Counted from the first letter of the stretch, positions 1-9,027 are shown. The stretch: 64,000 bases of DNA from Bacillota bacterium (GCA_019422105.1 JAHZDZ010000009.1:111319-175318); one strand, 5' to 3'. Notes: generated by a model not told the origin, from the sequence alone. A program made the numbers and translations.

Positions 1-2616
1 AAAACAATCACGGGGGATCTCATTATACCGTCATCCATGGGCAGTAAATCCATATCGCTGTACCGAGTGACAGTGGAGGGAAGGCTGCTTTTGGAAGGCG
101 GCTCTACAGTTATTGCTGAGGGCTGTGACATAGAAAAACTTGTCATGGATAAATACAATGTTACCTTCAAGTCTGAGGATAAGACAAAGGTAAAGGAAGT
201 TGAGTTTCTGGAAAACGGTAAAATTACAGGCTCAGGCTATGACTTGGTGGGGATAGAGGACAGCAGTGTTAATACTGTAAGCATAGATGCGGTTGTGGAC
301 AGTGTTTATTTAAACTGTGACAGTGACGTGAGGCTTATGTCAGATGCCGACATTACTGAGTTTGAAGCGACTTCCAAGGCCAAAAACCGTACTGTGAATA
401 TTGCCAGAGGCGCTGAGGTTTCAAAACTTATACTGCGTGAAAAAATGAAAATTACCGGATCCGGAGACATCAAAACCCTTACGGTTTATGAGGACGGCGT
501 TACCTCGTCAATACGTCCCGATACGCTGAAAACCATGGATGGGGCAAAAAGGCCGTCCTATTCCGACAGCTCCTCCTCCAGCGACAGCGATTCTTCCTCT
601 TCCTCCAGCTATGACAATCTGACGATCTCGGATAAGGACAACAAAAGTTTTGACGGAAACGGAAGGCGCTATAATAATGTGAGAATCAAAGTTTCCGGCG
701 CTCATGTGGAGGACATGACAGTATACGGAAATCTGACCATTGGCAGTGAGGTTGGAAACGGCACAGTAACCCTTGAGAATATTGAGGTCAGGGGCGATGT
801 ATATGTGTACGGCGGCGGAGAAAACTCTGTAGTATTTGATAATTGTGATTTAAAGGGCGATATTATATCGGATGCCTCCAATAAGGATGTTTCAAGCAGA
901 TACAAAGACGACCCTGTGGCGCTGAAATTTTACAGCGATACGTCCCTCAAGGGCAGTGTCATAGTGAGGGGAAATACCATTATAGAGCCATACAGCTCCG
1001 GAAATAGCATAACACTGAAAAAGGTTGTGGTGGACAGAGCTTTAAATGGCAGCCTGGAGGTTCGTACCAATGTGGAGTCTCTTGTCCTTCAAAAATACGC
1101 AGATGTAGAGATGGGAAACAATGCCAGAATTTCTGATTACAGAGTGGAAAGCGGCGCTGACGGCAGTACCCTTTCTATGAGTAACGGCTGTATTGTCACA
1201 AGTCTTGTCTCCTATGGCACGTTAAAGGTGGAGGGAAGCGGCTATATTCAGAAAATAGCCAAATATAAGGAAGTAACGGTAAGCGGCGTCACAGTGGGAG
1301 AAACGGAAAGCCATATTCCGGTTCCCGTTAGCGGCATCGGTATAACCGGCAAAGACAGTGTTAAAAAAGGAGAAAGTATAGCTTTGTCAGCTGTGGTTTC
1401 GCCGTCAGACGCCTCAAACAAGGCGGTTACATGGCAAAGCAGCAACGAGGCTGTCGCGTCTGTAGATCAAAACGGTAAGGTGACGGGTAAAGGCGGGGGC
1501 ACTGTGACAATTACAGCAGTATCCTCTGAGAATAAGGATAAGAAAGCAACACACAGCGTCACTGTACTGGATACCGATAAGCTGAAAGCCGCAGTTGAAG
1601 CTGCACGGAAAAAAATGGATGTTATTGTAATAGGCGAACCGTCTACGATACAAATAGGAATGGACTGTTGGCTTCCGGCAGACGCCGCCATTTTTGCAGA
1701 CGCCATCAAAGCGGCGGATGACATTGAGAAAGCGCCTGAGAGTCAGGAGAAGATAGATGCGGCATTTGCAGCCTTTGAGGAAGCGGCCCGCATCTTCCAG
1801 GAAGCTAAAACGACAGGTACCAGAGTAGCTGTAACGGGCATAGCTGTTACGCCGGAAAGCAAGGAGTTATTTGTTTTGGATGAGGCAACTCTGAGCGTGG
1901 AGGTATCTCCGGCCGACGCTACAAACAAGGATGTTATCTGGAATAGCAGTGAACCGACGGTTGTGACTGTGACCTCTGACGGTAAAATACGGGGTCTGAC
2001 GGAGGGTACGGCTGTGATAAGCGCTGAGACGGCAGATGGTGGTATGACGGCATTCTGTAATGTGACAGTAAAGGTCAAGCCCCTTGACAAAAGCGGACTG
2101 GAGGCTGCCATTGAGCAGGCGAATGGGGCTTTAACAGGCAAGCAGTTTATTGCCGATGTTTCCGGCGTCGCGACGGTGGAAAGCGGAAAGGACTGCTGGC
2201 TTCAGGCGGATGCCGATACTCTAAGATCCGCAATTACTGCGGCGGTGGAAACTTCCAACACTGCTAAAATACAGGCGGAATTAGATACAGCAGCGCAGAC
2301 GCTTAAAACAGCGGTGGATTTGTTTAACAGTCAGAAAAAGACCGGTACCAAGATTGTCAGGGTGACAGGCGTGGCAATTTCCGGTGCCGGCAAGGTAGTG
2401 GTAGGCGGTACAATAACGCTGACAGCTTCCATTACGCCCCAAAATGCGACAAATCAATCCGTTGTGTGGGTGAATAGCGACAATAGCGGCATATTTGCTG
2501 CTGTTACGCCAAACGGATCTTCATGTACGGTAGTGGGTAAAAAGGCAGGAACTTTTACTGTCACGGCTGAAGCGGATGGAGTTATTTCCGCTCCCTTCAC
2601 TATCACAGTGCAATAG
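1..2616 (+). CDS. Surface protein with three BIG2 Ig-like domains, 5' end missing
   Basis: The reading frame is open from base 1 through the first in-frame ATG at 37 with no stop, and the protein reads smoothly across it, so the true start lies upstream of the window. The first ~430 residues are polar and beta-rich, with a Ser/Asp-rich linker encoded near 560-615. Three bacterial Ig-like (BIG2) domains follow, encoded roughly at 1325-1570, 1825-2085 and 2355-2613, each with the 'V.G...' opening and the SDAxNKxVxWxSS-type core. Two related helical segments sharing a 'DCWL.ADA' motif separate them. BIG2 domains are typical of cell-surface or secreted proteins. No LPXTG sorting signal or C-terminal membrane segment is seen. 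If a surface anchor or signal peptide exists it must be in the missing N-terminus. Ligand and role are unknown. Confidence 0.85.
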   Translation, partial: KTITGDLIIPSSMGSKSISLYRVTVEGRLLLEGGSTVIAEGCDIEKLVMDKYNVTFKSEDKTKVKEVEFLENGKITGSGYDLVGIEDSSVNTVSIDAVVDSVYLNCDSDVRLMSDADITEFEATSKAKNRTVNIARGAEVSKLILREKMKITGSGDIKTLTVYEDGVTSSIRPDTLKTMDGAKRPSYSDSSSSSDSDSSSSSSYDNLTISDKDNKSFDGNGRRYNNVRIKVSGAHVEDMTVYGNLTIGSEVGNGTVTLENIEVRGDVYVYGGGENSVVFDNCDLKGDIISDASNKDVSSRYKDDPVALKFYSDTSLKGSVIVRGNTIIEPYSSGNSITLKKVVVDRALNGSLEVRTNVESLVLQKYADVEMGNNARISDYRVESGADGSTLSMSNGCIVTSLVSYGTLKVEGSGYIQKIAKYKEVTVSGVTVGETESHIPVPVSGIGITGKDSVKKGESIALSAVVSPSDASNKAVTWQSSNEAVASVDQNGKVTGKGGGTVTITAVSSENKDKKATHSVTVLDTDKLKAAVEAARKKMDVIVIGEPSTIQIGMDCWLPADAAIFADAIKAADDIEKAPESQEKIDAAFAAFEEAARIFQEAKTTGTRVAVTGIAVTPESKELFVLDEATLSVEVSPADATNKDVIWNSSEPTVVTVTSDGKIRGLTEGTAVISAETADGGMTAFCNVTVKVKPLDKSGLEAAIEQANGALTGKQFIADVSGVATVESGKDCWLQADADTLRSAITAAVETSNTAKIQAELDTAAQTLKTAVDLFNSQKKTGTKIVRVTGVAISGAGKVVVGGTITLTASITPQNATNQSVVWVNSDNSGIFAAVTPNGSSCTVVGKKAGTFTVTAEADGVISAPFTITVQ

Positions 2617-2666
2617 CCATGCTATTTCATAAGCAAAGGATTGTTAAAACAGACGAAAGAGAATTG

Positions 2667-2700
2667 GGGCCGCAGGCAGTATGCCTTGCGGCCCTGTTTG
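2667..2700 (+). terminator. Intrinsic terminator after the BIG2 protein gene
   Basis: GGGCCGC (2667-2673) pairs with GCGGCCC (2688-2694), and GGCA/TGCC continues the stem above a small bulge, followed by TGTTTG. The T-tract is weak, but the position 50 bases after the stop codon fits a terminator. Confidence 0.6.
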
Positions 2701-2838
2701 TACGCAAATTGCTTTTAGAAGGCAGTTAGCCGATAAAGTGCTTTTTAGAATAATTTTTCAGGTTACCTTGTCAGCGTGGATAAATATAGACAATCAGAAT
2801 TGAAACAGAAAAGGATTTATGAGAAATAAAGCAGTATG

Positions 2839-2880
2839 AAAGGCATTGCTTTCCTATGGGAAGAAATGCCTTTTATTTAT
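2839..2880 (+). terminator. Isolated terminator-like hairpin in a gene-free stretch
   Basis: AAAGGCATT (2839-2847) pairs with AATGCCTTT (2865-2873), extended inward by CTTTCC/GGGAAG with a TAT loop, then TTTATTTAT. It lies in the 470-base gap between the BIG2 gene and the next gene, about 165 bases after the first terminator. I see no ORF between the two hairpins, so it could end a short RNA. A perfect 12-bp palindrome CACTTTAAAGTG sits at 2942-2953. Nothing else is recognised in the gap. Confidence 0.5.
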
Positions 2881-3087
2881 AATAAGGCTGATTATCCGAA
2901 AGGAACAGAAAACGGTAAGGGTATCCTTCCGGTTACTATCCCACTTTAAAGTGCGTACTTTTTATTTTACGCAGAAGGCTTTATCATAGGACTGTAAGTA
3001 AAAATAAAGGTATTTTCAGGAAGCAATAGAAAAAGCCGATCCTACGGAGAAGGCGAAAGGATAGTATGACTTGAAAGGATGGTAGGT

Positions 3088-3489
3088 ATGAAGGAAGTAG
3101 TAGATTTTTTACAGGCGAATCCTGTGCAGTATCTTGCGACAGTTGGCAGGGACGGAAAAGCGAAATGCAGACCCTTTATGTTTTGCTTTGAAAAGGATGG
3201 AAGGCTTTGGTTCTGCACGAACAACACAAAAGAGGTTTATAAGGATATACTGGCAAATCCCTATGTTCAAATTTCTGTTTCAAGCCCGGAGTTTGTCTGG
3301 ATCCGGCTCAGCGGCAAGGCTGTTTTTGAGGACAACAGGGAGGTAAAGGAGGGCTGTATGGCAAATCCAATTGTGAAAGGACAGTACAGCAGTGCAGATA
3401 ACCCAATTTTTGAAGTATTTTATCTGGAAAACGCGGAGGCTGTAATTGCGGATTTTTCCGGTAATCCGCCAAAAACATACAAACAATGA
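3088..3489 (+). CDS. Pyridoxamine 5'-phosphate oxidase-like FMN-binding split-barrel protein
   Basis: The 133-residue product has the short split-barrel fold pattern of the pyridoxamine 5'-phosphate oxidase-like family: an N-terminal helix (MKEVVDFLQ), then 'YLATVGRDGKAKCRPFMF' and 'LWFCTNN' strands. Such small proteins bind FMN or F420 and usually act as oxidoreductases of unknown substrate; true PNPOx activity is not implied. An ATG at 3079 is in frame but overlaps the ribosome site AAAGGA (3074-3079). The ATG at 3088 has 8-base spacing and is preferred. It is a single gene closed by its own terminator. A second split-barrel protein lies 630 bases downstream. Confidence 0.8.
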   Translation: MKEVVDFLQANPVQYLATVGRDGKAKCRPFMFCFEKDGRLWFCTNNTKEVYKDILANPYVQISVSSPEFVWIRLSGKAVFEDNREVKEGCMANPIVKGQYSSADNPIFEVFYLENAEAVIADFSGNPPKTYKQ

Positions 3490-3501
3490 TTCTTTTACCG
3501 C

Positions 3502-3540
3502 AAAAACAGCCTGAGGATTTTCCAAAGGCTGTTTTTGTTG
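3502..3540 (+). terminator. Intrinsic terminator
   Basis: AAAAACAGCCT (3502-3512) pairs perfectly with AGGCTGTTTTT (3526-3536) around a 13-base loop, 12 bases after the stop codon of the split-barrel gene. Confidence 0.85.
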
Positions 3541-3683
3541 TATAACTGTGTTTGCCTGATAGGGTTCTGTGGGCTTTAAAGGAACAGGCGTGATAAGTAT
3601 AATTCTTTCAGACGGTGCAGAGGTAAAGAGCCGGAAGTGGGAGAGAGCACTGTGCCGGCAAAATAAATTGCCGGAAAAGATTG

Positions 3684-4013
3684 TTATGAATTCTCTTTTA
3701 TTTTCCGTTTATACTCTGTACCCCATATTACCATTGAGTCAAGTATAGGCTTCAGACTGCACCCTGTTTCCGTAAGCGTGTATTCCACTCTGGGAGGAAC
3801 TTCGGGATAAACCGTTCTTGTCAGAAGGCCTGATTCTTCCATAGAGCGGAGATTTGAGGTGAGTACCTTTTGTGTGATACCCGAGACGGAGCGTTTCAGC
3901 TCATTAAAACGCTTTGTACCATCTAAAAGGTCACGTATAATTAACACTTTCCATTTATCACCGATGAGCTGCAATGTCATTTCTACAGGACATGCCGGAA
4001 TTTCTTTTGCCAT
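3684..4013 (-). CDS. HxlR-family winged-helix transcriptional regulator
   Basis: The 109-residue product has the HxlR signature: an N-terminal Cys-Pro ('CPVEMTLQLIGDKWKVLIIRDL'), the recognition-helix region 'RFNELKRSVSGITQKVLT' and the wing 'RTVYPEVPPRVEYTLTETG'. HxlR proteins are DNA-binding dimers that often sense redox or electrophile signals through the N-terminal cysteine and control a divergent gene. An in-frame GTG at 4025 sits inside the AAGGGTGG ribosome site, so the ATG at 4013 is preferred. The gene is divergent from the flavin/ferredoxin-sirtuin-macrodomain operon starting at 4120, with only about 105 bases between the starts, so it is the likely regulator of that operon (inference from position). 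Confidence 0.85.
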   Translation of the reverse strand: MAKEIPACPVEMTLQLIGDKWKVLIIRDLLDGTKRFNELKRSVSGITQKVLTSNLRSMEESGLLTRTVYPEVPPRVEYTLTETGCSLKPILDSMVIWGTEYKRKIKENS

Positions 4014-4119
4014 AGGAAGCACCACCCTTACAATAGGTATCCTTTTCGCTGTAATATCTATTATTATACTGTCTTGCCGGCAGAATGCAATACAAAAATT
4101 TCAGGAGGGGGTAAGTCGC

Positions 4120-4740
4120 ATGACAGACTATTTGAAGATGTTAAGGGATGAAATACATTCTGTGGTTTTTGCCACAGTAGACGAAAAAGGGTATCCCTGC
4201 ACCAGAGTCATAGACATAATGCTCGCAGATGAAAACGGGCTTTATTTTATCACTGCTAGGGGGAAGGACTTTTATAAACAGCTGATGGAAAAGAAATATG
4301 CTGCCTTCAGCGGTATGTCGCAGGGCGGGGGATCCCTCAGCAAAAGGGCAGTCTCCGTCAGGGGATGGGTTAAAAATATCGGAAAGAAAAATCTGGATAA
4401 GGTGTTTGAGGAAAATCCTTACATGGCTAATATTTACAAAGGGGAGGAAAGCAGAGAAGCGCTGGAGGTTTTCCTGCTTTATGAAGGCTGGGGCGAATTT
4501 TTTGACCTGTCTTGTCAGCCCGTATTTCGGCAGAGCTTTGTGATAGGAAGGGCGCAGAAAGTGGAAAAAGGGTATTTTGTGACACAGAAATGCCGGGGCT
4601 GCCGAATCTGTTTTGAGAAATGTCCTCAAAGCTGTATTGATACTGCGAAAATTCCTGCCGTTATTCGTCAGGAAAACTGTCTGCACTGCGGAAATTGCTT
4701 TATTGTATGTCCGTATCACGCAGTGGAGAGGAGGAGATGA
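4120..4740 (+). CDS. Split-barrel flavoprotein fused to a 2x[4Fe-4S] ferredoxin domain
   Basis: The 206-residue product has an N-terminal pyridoxamine-phosphate-oxidase-like FMN split barrel ('FATVDEKGYPCTRVIDIM', 'LYFITARGKDFYKQL'). The C-terminal ferredoxin domain carries two CxxCxxCxxxC clusters ('CRGCRICFEKCPQSC' and 'CLHCGNCFIVC'). This architecture suggests electron transfer between iron-sulfur clusters and a bound flavin in the cytoplasm; the substrate is unknown. The frame stays open upstream to 3859, but that part is antisense to the HxlR gene. The ATG at 4120 has AGGAGGGG nine bases upstream and is chosen. It overlaps the sirtuin gene by ATGA (4737-4740), indicating translational coupling. 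Its location first in a sirtuin-macrodomain operon, opposite an HxlR gene, suggests a redox-linked role. Confidence 0.85.
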   Translation: MTDYLKMLRDEIHSVVFATVDEKGYPCTRVIDIMLADENGLYFITARGKDFYKQLMEKKYAAFSGMSQGGGSLSKRAVSVRGWVKNIGKKNLDKVFEENPYMANIYKGEESREALEVFLLYEGWGEFFDLSCQPVFRQSFVIGRAQKVEKGYFVTQKCRGCRICFEKCPQSCIDTAKIPAVIRQENCLHCGNCFIVCPYHAVERRR

Positions 4741-5603
4741 TGAAAACGATTTTTGAAGAAAAAGACTATGAAAAAAAACTGCTGGAAATGGAAGAGCGCA
4801 TCAAAGCGGCGGATGCAGTTGTGATTGGTGCCGGTTCCGGTTTGTCGGCGGCAGCTGGATTTACCTATTCCGGAGAACGCTTTGAGAGATATTTTTCTGA
4901 TTTTAAAGAAAAATACGGAATGAAGGATATGTATTCGGCCGGTTTCTATCCCTTTCCCACACAGGAGGAAAAATGGGCCTACTGGAGCCGTCACATTTAT
5001 TACAATCGATATGATGTGCCTGCGGGGGAGACATATAAAGGGCTGTTGGAACTGGTCAGGGAAAAGAGCTATTTTGTGATTACCACAAATGTTGACCACC
5101 AGTTTTGGCTGGCAGGCTTTGATGCCAGCAAAATATTTGCCGTACAGGGGGATTACGGTTTGTTTCAATGTGCCAAAGCGTGCCATAGAAGATTGTATCC
5201 CAATGAGGATGCGGTGAGGACTATGCTCGTGCGGCAGAGGGAGTGTAAAATTCCTGCCGACCTAATTCCCAGATGTCCTGTGTGCGGCGGGGACATGACG
5301 CCTCATCTGCGGTGTGACAATTATTTTGTAGAGGACGATGAGTGGAATAGAGCCTGCGGAGAGTATGTAAAGTTCATAGATGAATATAAGAAGGACAAAA
5401 TACTGTTTTTGGAGCTGGGAGTGGGGATGAATACTCCCTCTATCATAAAATATCCTTTCTGGCAGATGACGAGTCAATATGATAATGCCTTCTATATCTG
5501 CCTGAATAAGGGCGAGGCGTGGGCGCCTGAGGAGATAAAAGGCAAATCGCTTTGTTTGAACTGCGACATCGGCAGGGTATTCAAGAGAGGAAAGGAGGTC
5601 TGA
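4737..5603 (+). CDS. SirTM-type sirtuin, probable protein ADP-ribosyltransferase
   Basis: The 288-residue SIR2-fold protein has the NAD-binding motif 'GAGSGLSAAAGF' (31-42), 'TTNVDHQF' (116-123) and a zinc module made of 'CAKAC' and 'CPVCGGDMTPHLRC'. Ordinary sirtuin deacylases have a catalytic His in an HG motif; here that position is Gln137 ('VQGDYG'). This Asn118/Gln137 pattern is a hallmark of the macrodomain-linked class (SirTM), described in Staphylococcus and Streptococcus as protein ADP-ribosyltransferases. The macrodomain gene directly downstream supports the assignment. In those pathogens the target is a lipoylated GcvH-like protein encoded alongside; no GcvH-L or lipoate ligase gene is visible here, so the target is unknown. 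Start: ATG 4737 within the ATGA overlap (4740 also possible), behind GGAGAGGAGG. Confidence 0.85.
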   Translation: MMKTIFEEKDYEKKLLEMEERIKAADAVVIGAGSGLSAAAGFTYSGERFERYFSDFKEKYGMKDMYSAGFYPFPTQEEKWAYWSRHIYYNRYDVPAGETYKGLLELVREKSYFVITTNVDHQFWLAGFDASKIFAVQGDYGLFQCAKACHRRLYPNEDAVRTMLVRQRECKIPADLIPRCPVCGGDMTPHLRCDNYFVEDDEWNRACGEYVKFIDEYKKDKILFLELGVGMNTPSIIKYPFWQMTSQYDNAFYICLNKGEAWAPEEIKGKSLCLNCDIGRVFKRGKEV

Positions 5604-5606
5604 AAA

Positions 5607-6446
5607 TTGAATCAGGAGGAGAGACTCAGCTATATGTTAAACTATCTCTGTGCCGATTCCGTGTACTATAAAAATCTCGAGGTGCCAGAAGCGGAAAGAC
5701 GTAATATAGTGAGGGCGCTGATGAATATCAGGAGGCCTGAGCCTGTTTCTGATGAATTTATACAGATACAGGACGCATTTTTAAAGCAGGAGGCGTCGGA
5801 GAAAGGAATAGTGGAGGCAGCGTCCATACCCTCTGTGAGGATGGAGTATGGCTCCAAAGCGGAAAACGATGATAAAATCTCCCTCTGGAAGGGGGATATC
5901 ACGAGACTTAAGGCGGATGCAATTGTAAACGCCGCAAACCCGCAGATGCTGGGCTGCTTTGTGCCATGCCATGGCTGTATTGATAACGCTATCCACTCAG
6001 CGGCCGGTGTGCAGCTCAGAGGAGAGTGTGCCTCCTATATGGAAAAACAGAGAGAGCGGATGGGAGGAACCTATGAGGAGGCGGCCGGGAATGCTGTGAT
6101 AACGCCTGGCTTTAATCTTCCAAGTCGTTATGTTTTGCATACAGTAGGGCCTATTGTTGCTGGAAAGCTGACGGAGAGGGACTGTGTGACGCTTAAAAGC
6201 TGCTATGTTTCCTGTTTGAAGCTGGCAGACAAAAATAAGCTGTCAAGTATTGTATTTTGCTGCATCTCGACAGGGGAGTTTCATTTTCCCAATAGGGAGG
6301 CGGCCGAAATAGCTGTGAGTACAGTGCGGGAAGTATTGCCGTATTTGCACAGCATTGACAGGATTGTGTTTAATGTTTTTAAAGAGGAGGACGATATAAT
6401 TTATAAGGAGATATTTATGGGCCGTTTAGCTGGTGCAATAAAATGA
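5607..6446 (+). CDS. Zinc-containing macrodomain protein-ADP-ribose hydrolase
   Basis: The 279-residue product has an N-terminal helical extension of about 90 residues and then a macrodomain: 'GDITRLKADAIVNAANPQMLG', followed by 'GCFVPCHGCIDNAIHSAAG'. In that segment Cys117, His122 and Cys124 match the zinc ligands of the Zn-macro class, which removes ADP-ribose from proteins modified by SirTM enzymes. 'STGEFHFPNREAAEIAV' forms the distal phosphate loop. It starts with TTG at 5607, seven bases after AAAGGAGGT and three after the sirtuin stop, so it is cotranscribed. It would reverse the modification made by its neighbour. A terminator follows at 6541. Confidence 0.88.
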   Translation: MNQEERLSYMLNYLCADSVYYKNLEVPEAERRNIVRALMNIRRPEPVSDEFIQIQDAFLKQEASEKGIVEAASIPSVRMEYGSKAENDDKISLWKGDITRLKADAIVNAANPQMLGCFVPCHGCIDNAIHSAAGVQLRGECASYMEKQRERMGGTYEEAAGNAVITPGFNLPSRYVLHTVGPIVAGKLTERDCVTLKSCYVSCLKLADKNKLSSIVFCCISTGEFHFPNREAAEIAVSTVREVLPYLHSIDRIVFNVFKEEDDIIYKEIFMGRLAGAIK

Positions 6447-6540
6447 CATCATAAAAAACAGGCGAGAAAGGGTATTTTTATAGATAGAATGGTCTGTACT
6501 TCAATACGTTTCCCTAATTCTTAATTTTCAGGGATAAAAA

Positions 6541-6566
6541 AATCGGAGCTAAACGCTCCGATTTTA
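6541..6566. terminator. Bidirectional terminator between convergent genes
   Basis: AATCGGAGC (6541-6549) pairs with GCTCCGATT (6555-6563), flanked by A7 on the left and TT on the right, so it can serve the macrodomain operon (+) and the kinase gene (-). Confidence 0.85.
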
Positions 6567-6575
6567 AATTCCGTC

Positions 6576-8990
6576 TTACACTGTGGGGGCATCTTCGTTT
6601 GCGTTCCTGCTTTGTCTCTTCCAGACAAGGCTGTTTGCAAGGGCATTTTTTAAAAGACCTATGGAAATAGGCTTGGCAAGATGCCCGTTCATTCCTGCCA
6701 ACAGCGCCTGTCTGGCGTCCTCGGCAAAGGCATCTGCTGTCATGGCAATAATAGGAAGTCTGTCTATTCCCTCCATGGCGCTGCCCCGAATCTTTTTGGC
6801 CGCATCATAACCGTTCAGTACCGGCATCTGAATGTCCATAAAGACTATGTCATAATAAAAGGGGGGATGAGATATAACGGCATCCACTGCTTCCTGCCCG
6901 TTTTCCGCGGTTTCAACCTGTGCGCCCAATAACTCAAGCATCTCAGCGGCAATTTGGCGGTTAAGCTCATTATCCTCAACCAGCAATGCCCTTAAATGAA
7001 AAACAGATTCCTCCGTCTTTGGCTGTCCGGTGAGAGATGCAGAAGTGTGAAGGGCGCATTTTGTCAGACAAAGGGTGACAGTAAAGCGGGAACCTTTTGC
7101 ATATTCGCTTTCCACCTGAATTTTGCCGCCCATCATATTTATCAAATTTTGAACAATAGTCATACCAAGCCCTGTACCGGAAATTTTGCTGATGCGGCTG
7201 TCATCCGCCCGGCTGAAGGGCTCAAAAATATGCTTTATATATTCCGGTTTCATACCAATTCCGGTATCCTCAATTACAAATTGATAGGTGCCGGCCTGAC
7301 GCTCTTCCTTTTGCAGTTCCTTAAGACGAAATGTGATTTCTCCCTTTTCCCCCGTATACTTTGAAGCGTTTTCCAGAATATTTACAAGTATTTGCCTGAT
7401 ACGCCCAGCGTCTCCCATGACCTGCGGGTGAAGGCTGCTGTCAATATCGGCGGTAAGGCTTTGCCCCTTGGCTTCAAGAGTAAGCCGTACCATCTCAATG
7501 GTTTCCTTTGCCAGATCATAAAGATTAAATTCATCCTCTATCAGATCATAAGAGCCGCTTTCAATTTTGCTGACATCCAAAACCTCGTTGATGAGCCCCA
7601 GAAGATGAGTGCCTGCGCCGGCTATTTTGCTGAGGTAATCCTTAAGCCTGTCTTCTTCACCTGTATGCATTTGTGCCAGCTCGGTAATTCCAAGTATTGC
7701 GTTGAGGGGAGTGCGGATATCGTGGCTCATTTTTGACAGGAAATCACTTTTTGCGCTGCTGGCTTTTTTGGCCTTTTGCAGTGCATTTTCCAGTATTTGT
7801 TTTGCACGGCGCTCTTTTTCCAGGGTTTCTTCCCGCAGACGGCGTTCCTCATCAATGTTTCTGGATAGAGTAATCTCAATGAGATCGTTGGAGATGGCAC
7901 TTTCTACCCCTACAACCTGGGTAAAGTGCCAATGGTATATTCCGTCTTCACCCAGATGGGGAACCTCCATGGATATAATATGTTTGCCATGGGTTAGAGC
8001 GTCTATGAGGGAGCGGCGTGAAAATTTTTGTATAAACTCAGTGCGGTAATCAGGGTGCACTGTGGCAAGCTCCTCGGCAATGAGGTCATTGAAATAGCCT
8101 GCGCTGACAGGCTTTTTAACGGGATAGCGGTCATATTCCAGCATATGATAAGTATTTTGCGTCAGATTTACTGCGATAAGCATCTGGTATGCGGTTTGCG
8201 CGGCAGTTGCAAGCTGGCTTATTTCCAGACTGCGCTGCTGCTCCAGAAGATAATCCTCCTGTACATCCCGATAAACCAAAACACACCAGCATTCGCTCTC
8301 TCCCATTTGTCCTATTTTTGCCGCTGTAAATTCTACCATATGGTAGACGCCGTTTTCCGTCAGGCGGCGAAGGCGTTTTGTAATTTGATGCTTTCCGGAT
8401 TCAAAGAGGCGAAGCATCGCTTCACGGGAAAAATTTTCATTGAAAAGAGGCAGATCTTCGGGATGCAGAGTCTTTTTTGCATAAATACGGTTTTCAGCAT
8501 CAAAATTGCCGTGTTCAGGAATGCCGCTCCACATCATATCCTTTTGACAGTTGACATAATAATTAGTGGTGAGATTTGCGATGATACACTCGTCAAAAAC
8601 TGTGACAAGGCTCTGTGCGTACATCTGCTCAATTTTTTGAAAGCCCTGTTCCTCCTCATAGCTGAGCATATGAGGGGAGGCTGTGATAACAACAGCTTTT
8701 CGGTGCCCGTCCCAGAGGATGCGGTTGGCGGTTATGTCAACGGTGGTTTTCAGAAGGGGATCGTAACGGACGGTTCTTCCCGATGAATTTCCATTTAGGT
8801 TATCAAGGGGACAGTCTGTGCACAGCTCAGGCCATACCTCGTGGCATTTAACGCCAATTCTGGCCCTTCCCCGGCCGGTTTCCTGACAGCGCTGATTGAA
8901 GTACAGCAGCTGATGTGTGTCCTCTTCAATTACATAGATGCTCAGTGCGCTGAGCGCATTCAGCAGGTTGACTAGATTTTCGCTATGCAT
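6576..8990 (-). CDS. Hybrid sensor histidine kinase with C-terminal receiver domain
   Basis: The 804-residue product has an N-terminal region with PAS-like sensor segments and no obvious transmembrane helix. A HisKA domain with the phosphoacceptor in 'SKMSHDIRTPLNAILG' follows, then an HATPase with N box 'QILVNILENASKY', 'DTGIGM' and 'GTGLGMTIVQNLI'. The receiver domain 'ALLVEDNELNRQIA' has its phosphoacceptor Asp in 'DIVFMDIQMPVLNG' and the conserved Lys in 'GHLAKPIS'. It autophosphorylates on His and passes phosphate to its own receiver; the output partner is not encoded nearby. An in-frame GTG at 8999 overlaps the ribosome site AAGGAG, so the ATG at 8990 (8-base spacing) is preferred. It is probably cytoplasmic, sensing an internal signal. 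The gene stands alone. Confidence 0.9.
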   Translation of the reverse strand: MHSENLVNLLNALSALSIYVIEEDTHQLLYFNQRCQETGRGRARIGVKCHEVWPELCTDCPLDNLNGNSSGRTVRYDPLLKTTVDITANRILWDGHRKAVVITASPHMLSYEEEQGFQKIEQMYAQSLVTVFDECIIANLTTNYYVNCQKDMMWSGIPEHGNFDAENRIYAKKTLHPEDLPLFNENFSREAMLRLFESGKHQITKRLRRLTENGVYHMVEFTAAKIGQMGESECWCVLVYRDVQEDYLLEQQRSLEISQLATAAQTAYQMLIAVNLTQNTYHMLEYDRYPVKKPVSAGYFNDLIAEELATVHPDYRTEFIQKFSRRSLIDALTHGKHIISMEVPHLGEDGIYHWHFTQVVGVESAISNDLIEITLSRNIDEERRLREETLEKERRAKQILENALQKAKKASSAKSDFLSKMSHDIRTPLNAILGITELAQMHTGEEDRLKDYLSKIAGAGTHLLGLINEVLDVSKIESGSYDLIEDEFNLYDLAKETIEMVRLTLEAKGQSLTADIDSSLHPQVMGDAGRIRQILVNILENASKYTGEKGEITFRLKELQKEERQAGTYQFVIEDTGIGMKPEYIKHIFEPFSRADDSRISKISGTGLGMTIVQNLINMMGGKIQVESEYAKGSRFTVTLCLTKCALHTSASLTGQPKTEESVFHLRALLVEDNELNRQIAAEMLELLGAQVETAENGQEAVDAVISHPPFYYDIVFMDIQMPVLNGYDAAKKIRGSAMEGIDRLPIIAMTADAFAEDARQALLAGMNGHLAKPISIGLLKNALANSLVWKRQSRNANEDAPTV

Positions 8991-9027
8991 TGTTTTCACT
9001 CCTTGATCCGGTCAGGCGTCGTCATGC

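Noticed and set aside
3859..4119. N-terminal extension of the flavin/ferredoxin fusion protein
   Set aside because: This part is antisense to the HxlR gene, and a strong ribosome site marks the start at 4120.
8028..8786. Long + strand ORF of 252 codons opposite the histidine kinase
   Set aside because: It is a shadow frame antisense to a clear multidomain kinase, without a ribosome site or known motif.
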